DNA of 64,000 nt from contig NZ_UWOS01000002.1 of assembly GCF_900604515.1 (NCBI RefSeq), forward strand, positions 186,001 through 250,000. The letters run 5' to 3'. The notes beneath the pieces are model-generated. The model saw nothing but the letters and a program-made list of their open reading frames with translations. It did no database searches and was not told the DNA's origin. The translations under genes were made by a program, and so were the position numbers. How positions within the stretch are numbered: position 1 is the stretch's first letter; the number at the start of each line of letters is the position of its first letter. Shown in pieces: positions 27,639 to 36,633 of this stretch. This stretch comes from Arcanobacterium ihumii. GTDB taxonomy: Bacteria; Actinomycetota; Actinomycetes; Actinomycetales; Actinomycetaceae.

Positions 27639-28886
27639 CTAACTGAAAAGAGTAACCACTTCGAAGTGATGCGTATTCGGGAAAATATCGAACCCTTGAA
27701 CCGAAATTACTTCGCGTCCGGCAGCTATCAGAACTGCGCAGTCTCGCGCCATCGCGGCTGGATCACAAGATACAAGCGCAATTCGTGAAGCAGGTAACGA
27801 AGCCAAAGCATGTGCTGCCTCAATACCAAGCCCAGACCGAGATGGATCGGCAATGACGATGTCTGCATGCCCGGTATGACCTAAAATCACCTCTGCATCA
27901 ATGTTGCGGTGTTGCACTTTTGCCCAGGGGAACTGCGCAAGATTTCGTTTAGCATCTTCAGCAGCGGGCTTCGATCCTTCCAAAGCAATAACGTTACCCT
28001 TCTCTCCAACTCTTTTAGCAGCCGGAACAGAAAAGAGACCTGCACCCGAATATAGGTCAACGACGTTCATCCCCGGTTCTATATTCAATTGATCTATAAC
28101 AGCTTCAAGCAATATTTGAGGCGCTTTCCAGTGAACTTGCCAGAACCCTGCAGCTTGAACCGAGTAGTGATGGACATTAGCTGCATCGCTGGCAATATTT
28201 TCCACGAACGAGTTAGTTTTAACATTTGGAGCAATGTATGTTCCGTGCTTGGTGGAAATCACGTTGTCTCCAGTGCTGGGAGAAACCACCCTAACTTTGT
28301 CACCTGGTTTGATGTGTCTATCCCAACGGCTACCGAACAGTTCAAGATCGTCTAGATCTCTAACTGCCAGGGGAACGCAATCCACACGAAGAAGATTATG
28401 GCTACGCTCCTGATACATCCCAAAACCGGTATCCATTTTGACGAGGTCAATCCGAGTTCGCCAGTGCCACCCATCCGTTTTATCAATACCGACGATGCTC
28501 GGGGCAAACGGCTCAAGATGAGCGCAAAGGTCTTCCCCACCTAAGCGTCGAATTTGTGATTGAAGCACCTGCGTCTTCAGGTTGCGCTGATCTGCTAATT
28601 TAATATGACCAAAATCTGCAGCTCCGGTTTGACCAGCATCTCCAATTTTCCACGGATGTTCAACTCGCGATTCTGAAGGTTCAATGATTCTCGAGGCAAC
28701 TGCGCGTAGAAATTTAGATCGAGCTTGGGTAACGTGAGCTTCAACCAATTCACCCGGAATAGAACCGCGTACAAAGACGACTTGGTCGTTGACTCTTCCA
28801 ACTCCCCATCCACCGTGCGCAATATCCGTTATTCTCACGGTAATAGCTCTAGAGTCAACTATTTGGTCGTGATTATTGTCCTTCAT
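27639..28886 (-). CDS. TRAM-domain class I RNA (uracil-5-)methyltransferase family protein
   Basis: A 415-residue SAM-dependent RNA methyltransferase: N-terminal TRAM domain (about 15-75, ITDIAHGGWGVGRVNDQVVFVRGSIPGE is its core), then a RumA/TrmA-like domain with SAM motif VVDLYSGAGLFSVPAA, the VIADPSRSGLG motif and the catalytic cysteine in LVSCDPAAMARD. The cysteine cluster that binds [4Fe-4S] in E. coli RlmD is replaced by GDAGQTGAADFGH, as in several actinobacterial members, so a cluster is unlikely. Substrate (tRNA or rRNA uridine) is not determinable. Its start overlaps the DUF3159 stop by 14 nt. Confidence 0.88.
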   Translation of the reverse strand: MKDNNHDQIVDSRAITVRITDIAHGGWGVGRVNDQVVFVRGSIPGELVEAHVTQARSKFLRAVASRIIEPSESRVEHPWKIGDAGQTGAADFGHIKLADQRNLKTQVLQSQIRRLGGEDLCAHLEPFAPSIVGIDKTDGWHWRTRIDLVKMDTGFGMYQERSHNLLRVDCVPLAVRDLDDLELFGSRWDRHIKPGDKVRVVSPSTGDNVISTKHGTYIAPNVKTNSFVENIASDAANVHHYSVQAAGFWQVHWKAPQILLEAVIDQLNIEPGMNVVDLYSGAGLFSVPAAKRVGEKGNVIALEGSKPAAEDAKRNLAQFPWAKVQHRNIDAEVILGHTGHADIVIADPSRSGLGIEAAHALASLPASRIALVSCDPAAMARDCAVLIAAGREVISVQGFDIFPNTHHFEVVTLFS

Positions 28887-29616
28887 GAGAGTGTTCTTTC
28901 AATGATTTCTCAACGGCAAGGTGGGGTTTTAAATATGCCCACGAATACCAAGCAAAAAGTGCGAAAAGTGGTAATCCAAGCAAAATCTTCGCAATTCCTA
29001 AGGCTTCGGTTTGATTAAAAAGATATAGCGGAACTTGTACTATCAATCGGGTAGCGAATAGCAGTACCCACAGCCATGTGACCACGAAGTATGCGCGACG
29101 AGCCGGAGTGCGGCGCGGATCGGTTCTCCATTGTTGATCGGTTCCAAGGATAAGGGAAATAACGACGCCGAGTATCGGCCACCGTGCCAATATTGACGCT
29201 GTTAAACCTAAAAGGTAGCCAAGGTTTGTAAGTATCCCCCATAAGAAAATGTTGCTAGCTTGACCGGTCTTCCACGCAAGAAAAACCGAGATCGTCATTG
29301 CTCCTAAACCGCTGAGAGCAGGCATGATCGAAATTCGTTGTATAAGACGAATTAGTACAAATACAACACAAGCAACAAGAGCGATGAGCGCAGGTAGCTC
29401 ATAGCTACCCATGTACACATAAAGCGCAAGAAAAACGATAGTGGGGATGATCGATTCAAGTATTCCACGCACGCCGCCAACGGCACCCATAACGTCAAAG
29501 CGTTCAGCAGTAAGAGATGAAATTCCTGCTTTTGTTTTGCCGCCAGCAACTACATGGTGGCAATCGTCAGGAACTGTTTGACCAATCTTTTCCGAGTAGT
29601 CGTAATGGGAGGGCAT
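28873..29616 (-). CDS. DUF3159 family membrane protein
   Basis: A 247-residue integral membrane protein with about five to six hydrophobic helices (for example IIPTIVFLALYVYMG and ALIALVACVVFVLIRLI) and the family segments MGAVGGVRGILES and GTDQQWRTDP. DUF3159 is restricted to Actinobacteria and has no assigned role. It sits in the usual block with DUF3710 and DUF4193 (compare M. tuberculosis Rv2694c-Rv2699c) and overlaps the TRAM methyltransferase gene, so the four genes probably form one operon. AGGAA precedes the ATG. Confidence 0.85.
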   Translation of the reverse strand: MPSHYDYSEKIGQTVPDDCHHVVAGGKTKAGISSLTAERFDVMGAVGGVRGILESIIPTIVFLALYVYMGSYELPALIALVACVVFVLIRLIQRISIMPALSGLGAMTISVFLAWKTGQASNIFLWGILTNLGYLLGLTASILARWPILGVVISLILGTDQQWRTDPRRTPARRAYFVVTWLWVLLFATRLIVQVPLYLFNQTEALGIAKILLGLPLFALFAWYSWAYLKPHLAVEKSLKEHSHEGQ

Positions 29617-29646
29617 AGAATTCCTATAGGTGGTGCGGAAACAACC

Positions 29647-29660
29647 GGGGCGTTAGCCCC
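29647..29660 (-). repeat. Short GC-rich hairpin between DUF3710 and DUF3159 genes
   Basis: ggggc-gtta-gcccc in the 86-nt gap. It could attenuate read-through into the DUF3159 gene. It is too short and lacks a U-run for a confident terminator call. Confidence 0.35.
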
Positions 29661-29702
29661 AACTGCATTTTAAACAGAGCAACACGATCAATGCCACGAA
29701 TA

Positions 29703-30347
29703 CTATTCGGAACGCCTTGCCGTATGCGGGATACTAAGTGGCAAGAGTTCCCGAGGAGGATGCGGATCGGATCCGCGGTCTACAACCACATTTTCAAGGA
29801 TACGGAGCATATCGTTCGCAGCATTCTCATCAGAACCTGCACGACCATAAAGAGTAACGCGCATAAACCAACGCGGCCCATCCACGCCAAGGAAACGATG
29901 AGGAGCGAAATCTTTTGATTGTGGAAGCGGCATCCGTGCAAGAAGTCCCTTACCTAAAGGTGAATCAATTTCCGTTGAGGATCCACCTTGATTGGCAATC
30001 GAGGTACGCATATCCAACCGAATTTCATCCCACAAGCCACTACTCTTAGGAGCAGCAAAAACTTGTAGTTGAAGCACTGAATCGTCCTTGACGTAAACTA
30101 CACCTAAAACAGTTTCTTGAGCAGCATCGGTGGTGAATTGGATCGTGGCTCCTGATACTGCCGGAATACGCAATGCACCGGCGTCGATCAAATCCTCAAC
30201 AGCTGAGTATTCAGAGATATCAAAGGGCCCCGCTTTACGCCATGAATCTATTTCTAATTCACGAGCATCAACCTCAGTATTATCGATAGTATTATCGATC
30301 GTTGCTTCGTCTCGTTCTTGATTCTTTTGGCGGGAAAACAACCCCAT
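29703..30347 (-). CDS. DUF3710 family protein
   Basis: A 214-residue soluble protein, recognised from GPFDISEYS, ALRIPAVSGATIQF, SGLWDEIRLDMRTSI and GPRWFMRVTLYGRAG. The first 45 residues are a charged, probably disordered leader. DUF3710 is an actinobacterial family without an established function. It normally lies directly beside dut; here dut is absent and DUF4193 is the immediate upstream neighbour, 54 nt away. AAGGAG lies 5 nt before the ATG. Confidence 0.88.
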   Translation of the reverse strand: MGLFSRQKNQERDEATIDNTIDNTEVDARELEIDSWRKAGPFDISEYSAVEDLIDAGALRIPAVSGATIQFTTDAAQETVLGVVYVKDDSVLQLQVFAAPKSSGLWDEIRLDMRTSIANQGGSSTEIDSPLGKGLLARMPLPQSKDFAPHRFLGVDGPRWFMRVTLYGRAGSDENAANDMLRILENVVVDRGSDPHPPRELLPLSIPHTARRSE

Positions 30348-30401
30348 GACTTCTCCTTTATTTCACCAACTACACTACGTTGCAAATGCGCAGAAATCAC
30401 A

Positions 30402-30701
30402 TCAAGATGCACACTCGGCACAAACCGGCAATCCGTTTTCTTCGTACGCGAGCTGTGACCGGTGGTGAACAAGGAAACACGAGGAGCAGGTGAACTCGTC
30501 ATCTTGCGCAGGGATAACCGCCACTGAAAGTTCAACATTGGAAAGATCTGCACCCGGAAGTTCAAATCCGTCAGCGGCTTCTGCTTCATCGATATCTACC
30601 GAGTTTGATTGATGGTCGGAGCGGTGAGCTTTTAATTCATCAAGTGAATCGGTCTTGAGCTCCTCGTCTTGCTTACGTGGAGCATCATAATCTGTTGCCA
30701 T
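30402..30701 (-). CDS. DUF4193 zinc-ribbon protein
   Basis: A 99-residue acidic protein with a C-terminal zinc ribbon: C72-x2-C75 in TCSSCFLVHH and C94-x2-C97 in PVCAECAS. The N-terminus MATDYDAPRK is the family hallmark. This actinobacterial family has no assigned function. It is the first gene of the DUF4193-DUF3710-DUF3159-methyltransferase operon and is divergent from sepH, with which it shares a 246-bp intergenic region. Confidence 0.9.
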   Translation of the reverse strand: MATDYDAPRKQDEELKTDSLDELKAHRSDHQSNSVDIDEAEAADGFELPGADLSNVELSVAVIPAQDDEFTCSSCFLVHHRSQLAYEENGLPVCAECAS

Positions 30702-30947
30702 CTACAGTTCCATTTCAATTTAAGTAATCGTGACCCTCTACCGATGATTGTGGTTGAGAAACGCGATCTAAGTTGTGCACTTGTCCCAGTCTTTGTATCA
30801 AAGGTTGAGCTAATAAGCAAGAAAAAAATCTATTTAGTTTTCAGGGAGAGGATTTTCGCACGATAAGGCTAAAAAATTTTGGACACACCTCGAACAAAAC
30901 CACAATTAAAAGCTGAGAAATGGCAGTCTAGTACTTTAGGAGGAAGA

Positions 30948-32123
30948 ATGATTGAGCTAGAACTTTTGGGACTTGATGCCGACGGTGCTCGGTTATCTCT
31001 CAACGACGCTGAAGGAAATCGGTATACACTACCCATTTCCGATGATTTACGTGCAGCTTTGCGTCATGACGTTTCAGTACCAGCTCAAGAAGAGCTTAAG
31101 CCTCTAACTCCTCGCGAGATCCAGGCCTTCTTCCGAGCGGGAAAGACGATCTCAGACGTTTCTGAACTTTCTTCGGTTCCTCCTTCTCAACTTGCTAGCC
31201 TTGAGCACCCCATCAAGGTAGAGCGCCGGTATAACGCTGAGCTTGCCAAGGGGTTTCGCATCAGCCAAGATTCAGGTGGTATGACTCTCGAGGAACTTGT
31301 TATCTCTCGTCTCGTAGAACGAGGCTTGTCACCGCAAGCAATTTCGTGGGACGCGATTCGTGAAGCTGGTGAGCCTTGGACTCTTCTTGCCTCCTACACC
31401 ATTGGTTCCCAAGATTTTGAACCACGCTGGAAAATCAATTCCAAGTCCCAAACCGTCATCGCCCTTAACGACGAAGCAGCATGGCTTACCGAGACTCAGA
31501 TCCACACTCCAAATTCACCATGGCGTCCGCTAAACACTCCTAAAGTCTCGGTCCCAGCGGCAGGCGAACCCCCGCGCGAAAATTCCCTGGGTCACTTAGA
31601 TAACGCGAACGAAAAGTCCTCGAAAGAACCTGAATCTCACGACGATTCAAGTTCTATTTCTTCTGTTTCTGCACTTCCAAGTGTAAATATTGCCTTCGAA
31701 CAGGACGATCCTTCCTCCTCAAAAGCAATTGATATCGATGATGTGCTGGCCTCACTTGACTCCCAACGTGGAGTTTCAAGGCCGATGCCGATTGACTCTG
31801 ATATTGATGATGTTGATTTTGCTGGAGCGCATCCGGCTGACTCCGAACCACACCTTGCGCAAGATGCAACGGTTTTACGGCTACCTGATCGGAATCGCGC
31901 TGAAGCTGAGAATGAATTGATCCTCCCCGTTGACGTTGATGACTTTCCTCAGAGTAGTAGCGCAACGCTACCAGGCTTTAACGAAATAGAATCTGATTCT
32001 TCCCAGCAAGAAACACCTGATTCGGATGATTCGTCTCCGAAGAAGAAGTCTCGGCGGGATAGACCCGCTATGCCTTCGTGGGATGAAATCGTTTTTGGTT
32101 ATTCCAAAGACGACGACCGCTAA
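30948..32123 (+). CDS. sepH: SepH cell-division regulator
   Basis: A 391-residue protein with the N-terminal DUF3071 domain (MIELELLGLDADGARLSL), a helix-turn-helix-like segment (LTPREIQAFFRAGKTISDVSEL), and a long acidic, Ser/Asp-rich disordered region ending in a short basic tail (KKKSRRDRPAMPSWDEIVFG). SepH of Streptomyces and mycobacteria binds FtsZ and promotes Z-ring assembly. The ATG at 30948 has a strong AGGAGGAAGA site; an in-frame TTG at 30879 would add 23 unconserved residues and was rejected. It converges with tdk, with a gap of 20 nt. Confidence 0.88.
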   Translation: MIELELLGLDADGARLSLNDAEGNRYTLPISDDLRAALRHDVSVPAQEELKPLTPREIQAFFRAGKTISDVSELSSVPPSQLASLEHPIKVERRYNAELAKGFRISQDSGGMTLEELVISRLVERGLSPQAISWDAIREAGEPWTLLASYTIGSQDFEPRWKINSKSQTVIALNDEAAWLTETQIHTPNSPWRPLNTPKVSVPAAGEPPRENSLGHLDNANEKSSKEPESHDDSSSISSVSALPSVNIAFEQDDPSSSKAIDIDDVLASLDSQRGVSRPMPIDSDIDDVDFAGAHPADSEPHLAQDATVLRLPDRNRAEAENELILPVDVDDFPQSSSATLPGFNEIESDSSQQETPDSDDSSPKKKSRRDRPAMPSWDEIVFGYSKDDDR

Positions 32124-32143
32124 AATTGCGTATTTCTTTCGCT

Positions 32144-32782
32144 TCAGTTTTCTAGCAGGGTGTGTGGAGAGAGCTCACTTGCATTGGCAGACTCTGCGGT
32201 CATTCCCTGCATATGGTGTTTCCTGCACAGCACTTCGTAGGCGATAATGTCTTTACTATTAGTATCACCGACGACGACTTGCTCTCCTTCTCGTACCATC
32301 ACCCCGTTGACTGTACGGGCATTATGTGTAGCTCTTGCACCACACCAGCAAAGGGCTTCAACTTGGAGACGCTCAACACGATCCGCAAGTTCAAGCATTC
32401 GAGCAGAACCTGGGAAAAGATTAGTTAAGAAGTCAGACGTAATTCCAAAGCCATATACGTTGATGCCGATGTCGTCGACGATTCTTGCCAGTTGATCTAC
32501 CTGTTCACGAGTGTAGAACTGAACCTCGTCGCAAATAATATAGTCAACACGACCGAGCATTCGTTGCTTACTTACTTCGGCCCAGAAATTTGTTTCCGTT
32601 CGGACTTCTACGGCATCGGTGATGAGCCCTAGCCGCGAAGAAAGTTTTCCATCTCCCGCTCGATCCTTCATTGAAAAGATAATTCCGTTTAATCCGCGTT
32701 GACGATAGTTATAGGCTGTTTGTAGCGCGAGCGTAGATTTTCCACAATCCATCGTCCCTGAGAAAAACACCAACTCAGCCAC
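32144..32782 (-). CDS. tdk: Thymidine kinase
   Basis: A 212-residue type II thymidine kinase phosphorylating thymidine to dTMP with ATP. Walker A GTMDCGKS (9-16), the DEVQF motif with the likely catalytic Glu86, lasso and zinc-site residues LCWCG (145-148) and VLCRKHH near the C-terminus. The GTG start overlaps the TAG of the upstream phosphodiesterase-like gene by 1 nt, indicating coupling. A thymidine-salvage enzyme near a conserved block that has lost dut fits a changed dTMP supply; that link is inference. Confidence 0.95.
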   Translation of the reverse strand: MAELVFFSGTMDCGKSTLALQTAYNYRQRGLNGIIFSMKDRAGDGKLSSRLGLITDAVEVRTETNFWAEVSKQRMLGRVDYIICDEVQFYTREQVDQLARIVDDIGINVYGFGITSDFLTNLFPGSARMLELADRVERLQVEALCWCGARATHNARTVNGVMVREGEQVVVGDTNSKDIIAYEVLCRKHHMQGMTAESANASELSPHTLLEN

Positions 32783-33924
32783 TAAACTACCTCCACAATT
32801 AACGGAATGTGCATCTCAGCAGGAGTAAGCGAGCCGTGCACACCAACCATATTAATAGCACTCGTTGAGTGAACACGCGAATCCACAAAACCCGTTGAGT
32901 CCTTCGAAAAAACGATGACGTCACCGATCGCAGTTTTGGTTAGATCGTTCACCGGTCCCAATAAGCCATGGGAAATGACTTCTTCTTTCGTCAATACCCA
33001 CGCATGGTCTCCAACTGCATCACGCCAACGAGTTGCAACACCGTCTCCATCGCGAGTGTAAATCTGGAACGCTCGCTCTTCGCCTGCCACAACATCGATA
33101 TCTTGGCGAAGCTCCGGACTAGAAGCGATGTCAATCTTCGCACCAGCATCAATCATTCCATGATCGGCGGTTAGCACTACCAGAGTATCTGGTGGAAGAC
33201 GACGCAAAAGAACTCCGAACTCAGAGTCAAACAGCTCAAGTTCATTGATCCATTGCTCGGATTCCCAACCGTGTTTATGCCCGATCGAATCGAGATTTCC
33301 CCAGTATAGGTAACACATTTTGGTTCCGCTTCTCAGCTCGCTCACAGCTGCTTCAACCCTATCGCTGAGGGATTCTGCGCTCAGTGCCCGCACTCCACGC
33401 AAGGCTGCCAGAGTCAAACCCGAACCGATGAATTTGGCAGGTTGGATCAAAACTGTTTCACGTGTACGCTCACCCAGCAATTCAAATAGGGTTGGCTCTC
33501 GCTGCCATTCTTGGGGATCATGAATGGTATCGTTCCAGCTAATCAAGCTAAAAACCCGATCATTAACAGGTGATTTCAAAGCGTAGCCCGCCATCGATGT
33601 CTGCCCGGGAAGCTTTCCCGTTCCAAAACTTGTAATGCCTGCGGCCGTCGTTGCCGGGATTACCGAGGTTATGAAATTATCAATGTTTAAGTTGCGCAAG
33701 TTTCGTGCATGCCCTCGTCGTGCGATGAGTTGTTCAGAGCCCAATCCATCAACCAGCACAACACAAACCCGCTTAGCACGAGGCAAACCGAGAACTTTGA
33801 GATCGTGCCTCGAATCGATTCCGGCATCGTCAATAGAAAGTCCAACAGATTCAAATGAGCCAGAAAGAACAGCATGGATTCCTCTTTTATCGGGCAGAAT
33901 TGCGCCTTGGAGATAATCAAACAC
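32782..33924 (-). CDS. Alkaline-phosphatase-superfamily phosphodiesterase/nucleotide pyrophosphatase-like protein
   Basis: A 380-residue metal-dependent hydrolase. Two-metal-site ligands can be placed: Asp in VVLVDGLG, the nucleophilic Thr in PATTAAGITSFGTGKLPG, Asp and His in LTADHGMID, and His in VGVHGSLTPAEMHIPL. Family members cleave phosphodiesters such as nucleotide pyrophosphates. No signal peptide is visible, so it should act in the cytoplasm. It starts with GTG, with GAGGAA 4 nt upstream, and is coupled to tdk. Substrate unknown. Confidence 0.85.
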   Translation of the reverse strand: MFDYLQGAILPDKRGIHAVLSGSFESVGLSIDDAGIDSRHDLKVLGLPRAKRVCVVLVDGLGSEQLIARRGHARNLRNLNIDNFITSVIPATTAAGITSFGTGKLPGQTSMAGYALKSPVNDRVFSLISWNDTIHDPQEWQREPTLFELLGERTRETVLIQPAKFIGSGLTLAALRGVRALSAESLSDRVEAAVSELRSGTKMCYLYWGNLDSIGHKHGWESEQWINELELFDSEFGVLLRRLPPDTLVVLTADHGMIDAGAKIDIASSPELRQDIDVVAGEERAFQIYTRDGDGVATRWRDAVGDHAWVLTKEEVISHGLLGPVNDLTKTAIGDVIVFSKDSTGFVDSRVHSTSAINMVGVHGSLTPAEMHIPLIVEVV

Positions 33925-34100
33925 GAGTTCCTCAATCTAGGATCGGTTGCAGTTTTCGTTCATCGGTACGCATTACACGTGCACCGCTGTAAGTTTTATT
34001 GTCCCATGATGCAGGTGGAAAGTCAGAAACAACGTCGCATGCGTCGTTAAGATCACGCATATTTACGCGTGCCAATGTGCCAAATCTGGCGGTTTTCACA

Positions 34101-34106
34101 GATAAT
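34101..34106 (+). promoter_or_regulatory. -10 box upstream of parC
   Basis: GATAAT ends 6 nt before the parC ATG (34113). The spacer gagaga is purine-rich but would be upstream of the transcript if the start site is at the ATG, so a leaderless mRNA is favoured. Confidence 0.5.
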
Positions 34107-34112
34107 GAGAGA

Positions 34113-36545
34113 ATGGCAAAAGCACCTTCACAAGCACCGGTCACCGAAAATATTGTAGATATTGATGTTTCCAAAGAAATGCGGAACTCTTTTTTGGAAT
34201 ACTCGTACTCGGTTATCTATGCGCGTGCTTTGCCTGATGCACGCGACGGGTTAAAGCCAGTGCAGCGACGCATCCTTTTTCAGATGGATCAAATGGGGTT
34301 GCGTCCAGATAAGGGACACGTTAAATCTTCACGCGTCGTCGGCGACGTTATGGGAAAGCTCCATCCACACGGTGACACCGCAATTTACGATGCCATGGTT
34401 CGCCTCGCCCAACCATTTACACTCCGTCTTCCAATGGTAGATGGACATGGTAACTTCGGCTCTCTCGACGACGGTCCAGCAGCACCGCGTTACACCGAGG
34501 TGCGAATGGCGAAAGCCGCACTTGCAATGACGACTTCGCTCAATGAAGACGTTGTTGACATGATTCCGAACTACGACAATACTCTCCAACAACCAGAGGT
34601 ACTTCCAGCTGCAATTCCAAACTTGCTTGTCAATGGTTCTTCGGGAATTGCCGTCGGCATGGCTACAAATATGGCCCCTCATAACTTGGTTGAAGTTATT
34701 TCAGGTGCACGCCATCTGCTCAAGCATCCCAATGCCAGCCTTGAGGAAGTTATGCGTTTTATTCCAGGTCCAGATCTTCCTGAAGGTGGAAAGATTGTGG
34801 GACTTGAAGGAATTCGCCAAGCCTATGAAACCGGACGCGGTATCTTCAAGACTCGCGCAACTGCCCATATTGAAAATATTTCAGCTCGTAAAAAGGGCAT
34901 TATTTTCACTGAGCTCCCCTACCTCACCGGACCGGAAAAGGTAATTGAGAAAATCAAAGACGGCGTTCAGTCCAAGAAACTGCAAGGAATTTCAGGTGTT
35001 CAGAACCTAACGGATCGTCATCATGGAATGCGTCTTGTGGTTGAGGTTAAGAATTCCTTCAATCCTGAAGCCGTTTTGGCTGCACTCTATCAGCACACAC
35101 CTCTCGAAGAATCCTTTGGAATAAATAACGTTGCACTCGTTGAAGGGCAACCGCGTACCTTGGGCCTCATCGAGCTACTTAAGGTATATATAGACCATCG
35201 TATTTCGGTTACTCGGCGGCGTTCACAATTCCGCCTAACCAAAGCAAAGGATCGTCTACACCTTGTAGAAGGTTTACTGATCGCTATTTTGGATATCGAC
35301 GAAGTTATCGCGGTGATTCGGTCTTCCGATGATTCCCAAGTCGCCCTAACTCGACTAATGGCCGTTTTTGATCTTAGTGAGTTGCAGGCTGAGTATATTC
35401 TTGAATTGCGTTTGCGTCGCTTAACAAAATTCTCTCAGATTGAACTCGAAGCTGAACGTGATGCTTTACTTAAGCAGATTGCCGAATTAGAAATCATCCT
35501 GTCATCGGAAGACGCTCTTAAAGATTTGGTGTCCTCTGAGATGGCAGAGGTTGCCCAGCAATACGGCACACCTCGCCGCACCGTGCTCTTGGAAAGCGAT
35601 AACTCGGCGAATGCAGTCGCAGCGAAGAAGATGAGTCTGAAAATTGAAGACGATCCGTGTTGGGTTATGCTCAGTGGTACTGGTTTGGTGGCACGAATTG
35701 TAAGCGAACAACCACCATCTCGCTCCGGTGGACGAGCTTCCCACGATGCCATTGTGTCAATGGTAAAAACCTCTAATCACTCCCAAATTGGCGTTCTCAC
35801 CGACACTGGACTTGTTCACAAACTTTCTGTACTTGATATCCCCGCGATTCCAGTCACTGATGCGGCGCCTGGATTAGGGGCAGGCGCCGCAATTTCAGAA
35901 ATCGCTTTGCTAGGTGAGGATGAAAACGTCGTCGCCGCATTCTCCCTCGAAGAAGATTCGGTTCCGCTCGCAATCGCAACCGAAGCGGGAAAGATCAAGC
36001 GCCTAAATCCAAGTTTCCCGAACAAAACACCATTTGATGCCATTAGCCTTTCCGATGGCGATAAGGTAGTTGCTGCGCATCCAGCAGCCGATACCGACGT
36101 CGTCGTACTCGTAACAAGCAACGCCAGTTTACTTCGGTTCGATGCTGAAAGTGTCCGTCCGCAAGGACGCACAGGTCAAGGTGTGGCAGGTATTCGCTTA
36201 GCGGATGGCGCAACTGTACTTGCAATGGGTATTGCACCTGGAAACGATATTAGTGCTCAAGGCGTAGTAACTATTGCTGGTTCTTCGACTGCACTTCCTG
36301 GAACGGAACTTGGCTCAATCAAGGTCACTCCATTGGACCGTTATCCTGCGAAGGGACGTGCAACTGGTGGCGTTCGCACCCACCGGTTCCTACGTGGCGA
36401 GGACCAACTCACCTTTGCATGGGTTGGAGAGTTACCCGCTCGAGCGAATACGAAGTCTGGTCAGGCAGTTGAACTACCAGAGATCGACGAACGTCGAGAT
36501 GGCTCAGGTGTGCCCGCGAAGGGAATCATTGCAACTATTGGCTAA
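34113..36545 (+). CDS. parC: DNA topoisomerase IV subunit A (ParC/GyrA2)
   Basis: An 810-residue type IIA topoisomerase subunit that cuts and rejoins DNA for decatenation. Catalytic Tyr in PRYTEVRM; the quinolone-region helix reads HPHGDTAIYDAMVRLAQ, with Thr at the GyrA Ser83 position and Asp at position 87. The C-terminal beta-propeller lacks a proper GyrA box: the place of QRRGGKG reads PSRSGGRAS, which argues for topoisomerase IV rather than gyrase. The upstream 38 in-frame codons are poorly conserved-looking, so ATG 34113 was chosen. parE lies 2.2 kb away on the other strand beside sigA, as in other Actinobacteria. Confidence 0.9.
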   Translation: MAKAPSQAPVTENIVDIDVSKEMRNSFLEYSYSVIYARALPDARDGLKPVQRRILFQMDQMGLRPDKGHVKSSRVVGDVMGKLHPHGDTAIYDAMVRLAQPFTLRLPMVDGHGNFGSLDDGPAAPRYTEVRMAKAALAMTTSLNEDVVDMIPNYDNTLQQPEVLPAAIPNLLVNGSSGIAVGMATNMAPHNLVEVISGARHLLKHPNASLEEVMRFIPGPDLPEGGKIVGLEGIRQAYETGRGIFKTRATAHIENISARKKGIIFTELPYLTGPEKVIEKIKDGVQSKKLQGISGVQNLTDRHHGMRLVVEVKNSFNPEAVLAALYQHTPLEESFGINNVALVEGQPRTLGLIELLKVYIDHRISVTRRRSQFRLTKAKDRLHLVEGLLIAILDIDEVIAVIRSSDDSQVALTRLMAVFDLSELQAEYILELRLRRLTKFSQIELEAERDALLKQIAELEIILSSEDALKDLVSSEMAEVAQQYGTPRRTVLLESDNSANAVAAKKMSLKIEDDPCWVMLSGTGLVARIVSEQPPSRSGGRASHDAIVSMVKTSNHSQIGVLTDTGLVHKLSVLDIPAIPVTDAAPGLGAGAAISEIALLGEDENVVAAFSLEEDSVPLAIATEAGKIKRLNPSFPNKTPFDAISLSDGDKVVAAHPAADTDVVVLVTSNASLLRFDAESVRPQGRTGQGVAGIRLADGATVLAMGIAPGNDISAQGVVTIAGSSTALPGTELGSIKVTPLDRYPAKGRATGGVRTHRFLRGEDQLTFAWVGELPARANTKSGQAVELPEIDERRDGSGVPAKGIIATIG

Positions 36546-36595
36546 GAATCCCTTTGCGCGCTTCGGTAGAAGGTAATTATTCTAGTGAGGTTGAT

Positions 36596-36633
36596 GAGTT
36601 TGGTATTTGCGTGGTTCTACAAATACCAAACTC
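36596..36633. terminator. Bidirectional hairpin between parC and the GNAT gene
   Basis: Arms gagtttggtatttg (36596-36609) and caaataccaaactc (36620-36633) are perfect reverse complements with a 10-nt loop. The right arm overlaps the stop codon of the convergent GNAT gene. Confidence 0.7.

Noticed and set aside
30879-30947. Upstream TTG start for sepH
   Set aside because: The ATG at 30948 has a near-perfect ribosome site and begins the conserved domain; the added residues are not family-like.
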